DNA of 64,000 nucleotides from CADEFQ01 sp035433705 (GTDB lineage: Bacteria; Pseudomonadota; Gammaproteobacteria; Steroidobacterales; Steroidobacteraceae), in contig DAORVK010000005.1 of the NCBI GenBank assembly GCA_035433705.1, positions 1-64,000 on the forward strand, read 5' to 3'. How positions within the stretch are numbered: position 1 is the stretch's first letter; each line of letters opens with the position of its first letter. The translations under genes and the position numbers were made by a program. Shown piece after piece: positions 34,358-40,981 of the stretch. The notes under the pieces were generated by a model. That model made no database searches. It was given only the letters and a program-made list of their open reading frames with translations, and was not told the origin of the DNA.

Positions 34358-35614
34358 TCAGCGCACCTCGGCCTTCACGGGAAAACGCTCGAAGTAGAAG
34401 CGGAAGCGCTCGCGCATCTCCCCGGGATCGACGCCGAAATCCCGCTGCAGATTGTAGATGATCTGCCCTTCCCTGCCGCGTGGATGATCGGCAATGTAGC
34501 TCTCGAGCTGCGCACGTGCAGTCGCATCGAGTTCGAGCCCTGCCCTGGCATAGACCTGCTCCAGGGTGCCCAGCTGATCGGCCATGAAGACGTGAAAGGA
34601 CGAATCGAAGCTGCGCTCTGCGGGCACGAGGCCGCGATCCCGCACACAGGCGCGCAGCAGGTGCTCGATGCGATCGGTCCAGTAATCGATGAGCGCCCGC
34701 AGTGCGACGTGTCGCCGGTTCATGCGCTGCGTATAGGCTTGCATGGTGACCGTGGACTGGATCACGGCCACCGGGTCGCGGTGCGTGAACACGACGGTCG
34801 CGTCGGGGAAAGTCCGCATGAGCGCCGGGAGCTGCTCGAGATGTTGTGGGCACTTCAGTACCCAGCGCTTCCGCTGACCTCGTCGCCACTGCAGCAGGCG
34901 CAGTACGTTTGCCAGGTAGGCGTAGTGCGGCGTCTGGTCGTGCGCAAGGTAGTGATCGCGCCACTGTGGCGTGAGGCCCAACCACTCGAAGTTGTAGGAG
35001 GCGAAATCCGGCCCCATGAGCTCGAGCTCTTCGTGAATGTGCTCGGGGTTCATCGGGTGCATGGCTGCGATGAGTGGCGTGACCTGCTGCATGCCGATCC
35101 AGGCCTCGGCGCAGCGCCTGAAACGCGGATCGGTCGCATCGCCCGGCGCGGGCTCTCCAGGCAGTGGCACGGGCTCGTAGGATTCCCACAGCGGCAATGA
35201 ATGCAGGCGCCGATCCGCGGCGAGCAGATTCACCATGTGAGTCGTGCCCGAGCGCGGCAGTCCCACCACGATCACCGGCCGCTCGATGCGCTCCCCGAGT
35301 ATTTCCGGGTGGCGCCGCAGCGTGTCGTGGATCAGCGCCCGATTGCTCGCGTAGCGCACCAGGTAGCCGTGCAGCACGGTGCGATGAAAGCGGGTGATTT
35401 CGGGATCGCCGTCCCACGCCTCGCGCAGCACCCGCAACCGCTCGCGGAAGTCCTCCGGGCCGAAGTCCGTCAGCCCCGTGCGCTGGCGCGCAGCATCGAG
35501 TATTGCCTGCTCGCTGAAATCGACGGCGACGGACTCGCCCCAGGCGAGCGCCCCCGCCTGCACCTCGCTCAGGCGCGGTGCGGCCAGATCGTCGATGTGA
35601 ATGGCCCTGGCCAC
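34358..35614 (-). CDS. sulfotransferase family protein
   Basis: Protein of 418 residues. The PAPS 5'-phosphosulfate loop VVGLPRSGTTHMVNLLA lies at about 116-132, and the 3'-phosphate-binding motif VVFTHRDPVAVIQSTVTM follows at about 270; both are typical of the bacterial branch often labelled 'sulfotransferase, Sulfotransfer_3'. A WVLKCPQHLEQLPALMRTFP segment precedes the second motif, as in the family. The enzyme would move sulfate from PAPS to a hydroxyl group, in the cytoplasm. It ends the leftward run that begins upstream with an SDR gene, whose stop lies 2 bases before this start. An alkylsulfatase-like hydrolase is 2 kb away, so both attaching and removing sulfate may happen here. Confidence 0.9.
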   Translation of the reverse strand: MARAIHIDDLAAPRLSEVQAGALAWGESVAVDFSEQAILDAARQRTGLTDFGPEDFRERLRVLREAWDGDPEITRFHRTVLHGYLVRYASNRALIHDTLRRHPEILGERIERPVIVVGLPRSGTTHMVNLLAADRRLHSLPLWESYEPVPLPGEPAPGDATDPRFRRCAEAWIGMQQVTPLIAAMHPMNPEHIHEELELMGPDFASYNFEWLGLTPQWRDHYLAHDQTPHYAYLANVLRLLQWRRGQRKRWVLKCPQHLEQLPALMRTFPDATVVFTHRDPVAVIQSTVTMQAYTQRMNRRHVALRALIDYWTDRIEHLLRACVRDRGLVPAERSFDSSFHVFMADQLGTLEQVYARAGLELDATARAQLESYIADHPRGREGQIIYNLQRDFGVDPGEMRERFRFYFERFPVKAEVR

Positions 35615-35616
35615 AC

Positions 35617-36252
35617 TCAGCTTCGAGCGCTGGCAGCGATCGCCGCCGACATGGCCTGTGCCGTAAAGGCGATGAGCTTCTCGCGCGGCATGCGCCGCAG
35701 CATGCTCACGTACTTGCGGTTCTCCGCCCCCGGCACGTGCAGCGGCACTTTGCCGAGCTGACGCAGCGCCTGCTTCGCCACCTCGGCCGGCGGCATAAGG
35801 CCGGGCATGAGTTCGCGCTTGAAGCCCTGCAACGTGATCGCGTCGGTGTCGGTCGCCCCGGGGGCGAGCACCAGCACATCGACGCCGGTGCCTGCGAGCT
35901 CGCCGTAGAGACTCATGCCGAGACCATGCACGAACGCCTTGGTCGCCGCATAGACGGCTGAAAAGGGATACGGCGCCTCGCCTTCCACCGAGCCGGTGAA
36001 GATGATGCCGCCACTCGCGCGCGCCTGCAGGCGCGGCAGAAGCGCATGTGCGAGCAGCATCGGCGCGCGCGCATTCACATTGAACATCGCCTCCAGACGC
36101 GCCCGCTCCATGCCGGCGAAGCCGCCCTTGAGGCCAAAGCCCGCGTTGCTCACGAGGAGCCCGAGATTGCGGTCACCGACCGCTGCCACCACCCGATCCA
36201 CTGCATCGAGCTCAGCCAGATCAGCTGCTACGACCTCGACCTCGAGCCGCCG
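35617..36252 (-). CDS. SDR family oxidoreductase, N-terminus lost in sequence gap (partial)
   Basis: The last 211 codons of a classical SDR are present. They contain LLVSNAGFGLKGGF (the NNAG-type strand, here SNAG), the catalytic region FTGSVEGEAPYPFSAVYAATK with Ser, Tyr and Lys, and the VLVLAPGATDTDA segment after the active site. The expected TGxxxGxG cofactor motif and start codon, about 50 residues, must lie in or beyond the run of N that begins at 36253. The C-terminal part (RKYVSMLRRMPREKLIAFTA) resembles the DltE/SDR_c group acting on lipid-like substrates. The reading frame that appears to continue into the TetR gene across the gap is an artefact. Confidence 0.85.
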   Translation of the reverse strand, partial: RRLEVEVVAADLAELDAVDRVVAAVGDRNLGLLVSNAGFGLKGGFAGMERARLEAMFNVNARAPMLLAHALLPRLQARASGGIIFTGSVEGEAPYPFSAVYAATKAFVHGLGMSLYGELAGTGVDVLVLAPGATDTDAITLQGFKRELMPGLMPPAEVAKQALRQLGKVPLHVPGAENRKYVSMLRRMPREKLIAFTAQAMSAAIAASARS

Positions 36253-36352
36253 NNNNNNNNNNNNNNNNNNNNNNNNNNNNNNNNNNNNNNNNNNNNNNNN
36301 NNNNNNNNNNNNNNNNNNNNNNNNNNNNNNNNNNNNNNNNNNNNNNNNNNNN
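36253..36352. other. assembly gap, 100 N
   Basis: This is a run of exactly 100 undetermined bases, the conventional length for a scaffold gap of unknown size. It falls between the 5' end of an SDR gene on its left and the 3' end of a TetR gene on its right, both read leftward. The true distance and any genes inside are unknown. Confidence 0.99.
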
Positions 36353-36925
36353 CGCCTCCAGCATACGCGAGTGATCGTCGAGACCGTGAAACACGAGCAC
36401 CGCCGCGAGCAGCAGGCGCTGCTGCACGAGGCGCTCGGGCACTCTTCTCGCGCGCAGCACCCGGCGCAGCGCCCGGGTGAAGCGGTCGGCGCGCGCGAGG
36501 CGCAGCGGCGAGGCAGGCATGCCCTGCACCGAGAGCGCGTGCAGTGCGATGAGCTGCGCGTTGATGCGGATGAACTCCGGGCCACCATCCGGGTCGCGCA
36601 ATTTCGCCGCCACGGGCCGCACGAAGGCCTGCACCAGCGCGCGCGGCGCCGGCCTGCGACCCGGCTGCCCGAGCGCGGCGAGCAGCGCCTCGCGCTCGGC
36701 GGCGATGCCGGGCACGTGCTTGTCGAGAATTGCCTGCAGGAGTCCCTGCTTGTTTCCGAAATGATACTGGCAGGCATTGCTGTTGCGCTGCCCCGCCGCT
36801 TTGCTTATTTCGTTCAGCGAGACGCCCTCGATGCTGCGCTCGGCGAACAGCTGCCCGGCGACTGCAATGAGACGTGCGCGGGTCTCGAGGCTGCGCCGCG
36901 TCGGCGCCGATGCCAGCGCCCGCAT
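36353..36925 (-). CDS. TetR-family transcriptional regulator, C-terminus lost in sequence gap (partial)
   Basis: The first 191 residues are present. The N-terminal TetR helix-turn-helix (about 12-62) reads TRARLIAVAGQLFAERSIEG, then VSLNEISKAAGQRNSNACQY and HFGNKQGLLQAIL. The ligand-binding domain that follows (PGRRPAPRALVQAFVRPVAA) is cut at 36353 after HGLDDHSRMLEA, a position close to the end of a normal 200-220-residue protein, so only a short tail is missing. Its start is 1 base from the stop of the SDR gene at 36927. It probably represses the neighbouring SDR/hydrolase genes. The inducer is unknown. Confidence 0.88.
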
Positions 36926-36926
36926 G

Positions 36927-37679
36927 TCAGCCCATCACGCTGAAGCCGCCGTCCACCGGCAGTGTCTGCCCGGTGACGAAACCCGCCGCCTCACTCGTCA
37001 GGAACAGCACCGCGCCGGCCACTTCCGCCGGCGTGCCGAAGCGCTGCAGCGGCGTGCGCTGGCGCGAAAGCTCACTGTCCGGCGTCGCCAGAAAGTACTC
37101 GGTCATGCGGCTCCGGATGAGCCCCGCAGCCACGGCGTTCACCCGGATGCGCTCCTTCGCCCAGGCGATCGCCAATGTCTTGGTGAGCTGCACCAGCCCG
37201 CCTTTTGCCGCTCCGTATCCCGGCACGACCTCGACACCGAAGTAGGACGTCATCGAGGCAATGCCAATCACGCTGGCGCCTCCTGGAATCTGGCTTGCGG
37301 CGAGCTTCGGACGGCAGGCATGTGCCATGCGGTAGGCGCTCAGGAGATTGACGCGCACTGCGCGCTCGAAGATATCCGGTTCGTATTCGTTCTGTGCCGC
37401 AAAGTTGCCGCCCGCATTGTTCACGAGGATGTCGAGACCCCGCAACTCAGCAGCCACCCGTTCGATGCCCGCGTCGTCCTCGAGCCGTAGCTGCAGGTAG
37501 CGGTAACCTGAAAGGTCACCTTCGTACTCGGCGGCGGCCGCGCGCGTGCCGGTGACCGTCACCTCGGCGCCTGCATCGCGGTAGGCCGCGGCAATTCCGG
37601 CGCCAATTCCGGAAGTCGCGCCGGTCACCAGCACCTGCGCACCGCGATAGTCATAGCGGGGATTCGTCCAGTTGCTCAC
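36927..37679 (-). CDS. short-chain dehydrogenase/reductase (SDR)
   Basis: Protein of 250 residues from a GTG at 37679 that overlaps the preceding stop as GTGA. Complete classical motifs are seen: TGATSGIGAGIA (about 20-31), NNAGGNF for the central strand, the serine in IGIASMTSYFG, YGAAK for the catalytic Tyr/Lys pair and the C-terminal GQTLPVDGGFSVMG. It resembles 3-oxoacyl-ACP reductase- or cyclohexanol-type SDRs acting on hydroxyl/keto pairs. Coupling to the metallo-hydrolase gene suggests that an alcohol freed by that enzyme is then oxidised; this is inference from order. Confidence 0.92.
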   Translation of the reverse strand: MSNWTNPRYDYRGAQVLVTGATSGIGAGIAAAYRDAGAEVTVTGTRAAAAEYEGDLSGYRYLQLRLEDDAGIERVAAELRGLDILVNNAGGNFAAQNEYEPDIFERAVRVNLLSAYRMAHACRPKLAASQIPGGASVIGIASMTSYFGVEVVPGYGAAKGGLVQLTKTLAIAWAKERIRVNAVAAGLIRSRMTEYFLATPDSELSRQRTPLQRFGTPAEVAGAVLFLTSEAAGFVTGQTLPVDGGFSVMG

Positions 37680-38962
37680 GCCCCGATCTCCTTTTCGAGT
37701 CGGCGAATCTGCGTACGCAACCAGCCCGTCTCCCAGAAATTGCCGCCACCCGAGCGCTCGAGCAGCGCCCGATGGGCTGCCAGCCCGAGCCCGAGCGCAC
37801 CGCGATCACGTGGCTCGTGGGCGAGCGCCGCCTCGGCGAGGAGCGTCGCCCCTTCCGGATCGCCGCCCGCGAGCTTTGCGTGCCCGCGCGCCACCACCGC
37901 CGCAAGCCCCGCGAGCGCGACGAGATCGGCGTGGACGTCGCGCGGCTGCGTCGCGTAGAGCTCGCTTGTGGCCTGTGCCTTGAACCAGCCCATGTATTGC
38001 TCCCAGATCGTGCGCACCGCCCAGCTGACCTTGCCGTAGCCCTGGCCCACGTAAAGCTCGGGCGGCAACTGTACCTCGCGCATGAGCGTCCAGATGTCCT
38101 TGCCCGCATTCATGCCAGCGAGCGTGCGGCCGTGCACATGGTCGACCGCCCCCTCGAGCCGATCGAGGCAGGCGCGAATGAGCTCGCGACCTTCGACAGG
38201 CTCGAAGTGTCCGGTGACCAGCAGCTCCGGTTCGAGCGCCCGCACGCGCCGCAGGGATTCCAGGTAAGGCTCGGCGAAACGATAGCGGTCGCCGCGGATG
38301 GTGTTGAAGTTCGGGAAGTGCGGAAACAGCGGCCCGAACAGGTTGCCGGAAAAGAGAATACGGTGTTGCGGCAGCCACACCACGCAGCTATCGATCGTCT
38401 CGCCACCCGGCACGGCGTACAGCTCGACGCGCAGCCCGCCGAGCTCGAAGGCGTAAGCGTCGTCGAAACTCACGTCAGCGACTGGCATGTCTTGCAGGGG
38501 CGGTACAGCGGGCGCAGAGGCAGCAGAGGCAGCCTGGGGCCGGGCCGCGGCCGCGGCCGCCAGCGCTTCGGCAAACCAGATGCCAGCCTGTGATTCACGC
38601 ACCTGCTTGATGCGCTGATCGTCGCGCTGACAGAACGGCAGGTCGCGTTGCGCGATCACCTGCGTGGCCGGCTCCCGGAAGAGCGCCACACCGCCGACAT
38701 GATCGACGTGTCCCTGCGTAAGCACAATGTACGGGGTAGGCCCCGCACACTCGGCATCGAACAGGCGCTTGTGTGTCAGCGCCTCGAAGCCCATGCCCGT
38801 GTTGATGATGATCCGGCCCGCCGGCGTCACCAGCATGTAGGCATTCGAGAGGCCGCTCGACTGCCAGAGAAAGTCGCGGACCGGAATCGCCCGCTCCAGC
38901 TGCGCCGGGCGGTTCGCGAAGAAATCGGGGCGGCTGTCCACCAGACGTCTCACTGCATCCAT
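37676..38962 (-). CDS. metallo-beta-lactamase-fold hydrolase with alkylsulfatase-like dimerisation region
   Basis: Protein of 428 residues from the ATG at 38962 with GGAGAG 8 bases upstream; the frame is open to 39013. The N-terminal MBL domain has SNAYMLVTPAGRIIINTG, the metal-binding loop TQGHVDHVGG (82-91; the first His of HxHxDH is replaced by Gln83) and later VTGHFEPVEG. From about residue 300 comes a helical region (MREVQLPPELYVGQGYGKVS, WEQYMGWFKAQATSELYA) like the dimerisation domain of SdsA1-type alkylsulfatases. True alkylsulfatases are longer (about 650 residues) and have a third SCP2-like domain; it is absent here. A hydrolase of esters, lactones or sulfate esters is likely. Confidence 0.87.
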   Translation of the reverse strand: MDAVRRLVDSRPDFFANRPAQLERAIPVRDFLWQSSGLSNAYMLVTPAGRIIINTGMGFEALTHKRLFDAECAGPTPYIVLTQGHVDHVGGVALFREPATQVIAQRDLPFCQRDDQRIKQVRESQAGIWFAEALAAAAAARPQAASAASAPAVPPLQDMPVADVSFDDAYAFELGGLRVELYAVPGGETIDSCVVWLPQHRILFSGNLFGPLFPHFPNFNTIRGDRYRFAEPYLESLRRVRALEPELLVTGHFEPVEGRELIRACLDRLEGAVDHVHGRTLAGMNAGKDIWTLMREVQLPPELYVGQGYGKVSWAVRTIWEQYMGWFKAQATSELYATQPRDVHADLVALAGLAAVVARGHAKLAGGDPEGATLLAEAALAHEPRDRGALGLGLAAHRALLERSGGGNFWETGWLRTQIRRLEKEIGA

Positions 38963-39133
38963 CGCGCGCACTCTCCTCGATATCGCCAGTGTGTCGACAA
39001 TTAACGTTACCATATTAATCGCTGGCGCAGCGCAATCCCTGGCGCCTGTTAATCCAAGTACATTATTAATAAATGGTTATTGTTTACTGCACTTGGCGAA
39101 GCGTGTGGCGGGCGCCGCCCCGCGCCCATCCGC
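38963..39133 (-). promoter_or_regulatory. AT-rich upstream region of the metallo-hydrolase gene, with palindromes
   Basis: This is a gene-free stretch in which 39000-39090 is strikingly AT-rich against its GC-rich surroundings. It contains a perfect 10-base palindrome TTATTAATAA (39063-39072) and an ATTAA/TTAAT inverted pair near 39002-39018. It lies upstream of the leftward metallo-hydrolase-SDR-TetR genes, so it is a likely promoter and a possible site for the nearby TetR protein. No -35/-10 pair can be fixed with confidence. Confidence 0.45.
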
Positions 39134-40981
39134 TCACTCCGGCAGCCCAGTCCCCGCCTGCCAGGCCGCGCTTCGCAGCCGCTCGATCAAAGCCAGCACT
39201 TCGCCCCTCGCTGCAACGCCATGGACAGGCAGCAACACGGCGTCGCCCGCCCGCGCCGCAGAAAGCGCGGCACGCGCTGCCGCAATTTCCGAGTCCTGCT
39301 CGAGTAGCTGCCCTGCCGTGAGCCCGTGGCCCAGCAGTGCGCGACGCAGGATTCCCGGCACCTCACCGGCCACCCGGCCGCGCAAGTAGTCCTTCATTTC
39401 CTTGATCACCACGAGATCGGGCTGCGAGCGCGCGGCGACTTCGCCCAGCGCCGCAATGTCGGCATCGCCCCGATCGCCCGCCTGCCCGAGGAGCAGCAGC
39501 AGTCGGCCGTGCGCGGCGAGCTTGCGCGCAACGACCAGCGCACCGCGGAGCCCCTCCGGATTGTGCGCGTAATCAACGATCACCTTCAGGCCACCCAGAT
39601 CGAATCGCATCAGCCGGCCGGGGTTGTCGGCAGCGCTGTCGCCGAACCGCGCGAACACCTCGCGGATGGCGGCTGGCGATAGGCTGAGCGCCATCGCCGC
39701 GAGCGCCGCACCGGCGAGGTTCGCGACGTTGTAGGTGGCGCTGCCTTCGATCGTGAGCGGCATCGAGACGATCGCGCCGAGATCGTGCGTCGCGCCGGCT
39801 TGCGTCAGCACGAGCCTGCCGTTGCGCACGCCGCAGGTCGGTGCGCCAGCCGCGCGAGCCGCCCGCAGCCAGGGCGCGTCGACATCGAGCGCGAACCAGC
39901 CCGTCGGCGCCTCGACCTGCGCGACATGGCGCACGAGGACCGGATCGTCGGCATTCAGCACGACGAGCCCGCCCGGTCCCACGAGGTTCGTGACGATGAG
40001 CTTCACTGCGGCCATGGCATCGAGATCGTCGATGCCGTAGGCGCCCATGTGATCGAGGCTCAGGTTGGTGACCACGGCCACATCGGCGCGGTTCGTGGCG
40101 CTCCCGCGGCGCAAGAGGCCGCCGCGGGCCGCTTCGATGACCGCGGCTTGCACACGCGAGTCGCGCAGCACCGTGCGCGCCCCCATCGGCCCCGAGAAAT
40201 CCCCGCTGGCGAGCAGCTCGCCGTCGAGAAACACGCCGTCGGTGCAGTTGTAGCCTGTCCGCAGCCCGTGCGCCCGCGCGCAGGCTGCCAGCAGGCGTAC
40301 CGTGGTGGTCTTGCCGTTCGAGCCGGTGACCAGCGCCGCAGGCACGTTGCGCAGACTGGCCCAGGGCACGGCTTCGGGATCCGACAGGCCATCGACAGAA
40401 AAGCTCGCGTGCCCTGCACCCTCGCCGATCGACAGGCCTTCATCATCGAACATCCATCCGAGGCCGATCGATGCGGCCTGCTCGATCCTCGCCCGCAGCT
40501 GCGGCCGTGCCTCCAGAGTTGCGAGCCGGGCCAGACGATCGAGCGCGCTTGCCTCGTCGAGTACCGGTGGCAGTGCCGGCGGGGCTGTCGACTCGAGCGC
40601 TGCACGCACCATGGCTGCCTCGAGCCCCGCCCAACGGGTCGGATCACGCGCGTACAAGGCAGCAGCCAACGCCCATTCGTTGAGTTCGGTGGCGGTATAC
40701 AACTGGTCGATCGGCGCCGCGAGCGCGAGCGACGCCCCGGCGCGATGTCGCCGGGCTGAAACAGGTGTGCGTGATGTTCGGCCGGCATATCGCGGTGCCA
40801 AAGACGGCATCCACCCGATGCGCGCGCGTCCCCGCTCCACGCGCGCCGACCAGTCGGCGAGGAGCGCGTCGTCTGCTGCAACGCCGACGACCTCAAGCAC
40901 GGCGCCCGGCGCGTCGAAGTGGAGATTGCTGCCCGTGAGACGCCGCGAGTGCTCGTAAGGCAGGTCGGTCGTCTCGATCAG
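39134..40981 (-). CDS. Mur-ligase family protein, cyanophycin synthetase-like, without ATP-grasp domain
   Basis: Protein of about 615 residues. Family-like sequence begins at IETTDLPYEHSRRLTG, right at the stop of cphA, where the only fitting start is a CTG at 40981 (CTGA overlap) preceded by GGGGGAGAGG; an ATG farther in would lose about 57 conserved residues. The first 210 residues are not an ATP-grasp domain. The Mur-ligase part starts with LVTGSNGKTTTVRLLA (P-loop 220-227) and has AARGGLLRRGSA, NLSLDHMGAYG, VVLNADDPVLV and the C-terminal DYAHNPEGL and LLGQAGDRGD. It resembles the C-terminal half of cyanophycin synthetase. The context makes a helper or variant synthetase likely; the reaction is not proven. 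Confidence 0.82.
   Translation of the reverse strand: MIETTDLPYEHSRRLTGSNLHFDAPGAVLEVVGVAADDALLADWSARVERGRARIGWMPSLAPRYAGRTSRTPVSARRHRAGASLALAAPIDQLYTATELNEWALAAALYARDPTRWAGLEAAMVRAALESTAPPALPPVLDEASALDRLARLATLEARPQLRARIEQAASIGLGWMFDDEGLSIGEGAGHASFSVDGLSDPEAVPWASLRNVPAALVTGSNGKTTTVRLLAACARAHGLRTGYNCTDGVFLDGELLASGDFSGPMGARTVLRDSRVQAAVIEAARGGLLRRGSATNRADVAVVTNLSLDHMGAYGIDDLDAMAAVKLIVTNLVGPGGLVVLNADDPVLVRHVAQVEAPTGWFALDVDAPWLRAARAAGAPTCGVRNGRLVLTQAGATHDLGAIVSMPLTIEGSATYNVANLAGAALAAMALSLSPAAIREVFARFGDSAADNPGRLMRFDLGGLKVIVDYAHNPEGLRGALVVARKLAAHGRLLLLLGQAGDRGDADIAALGEVAARSQPDLVVIKEMKDYLRGRVAGEVPGILRRALLGHGLTAGQLLEQDSEIAAARAALSAARAGDAVLLPVHGVAARGEVLALIERLRSAAWQAGTGLPE

Noticed and set aside
35617..36925. 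single long gene across the N run
   Set aside because: The sequence on either side belongs to different families (SDR and TetR) in different frames; N runs only appear open.
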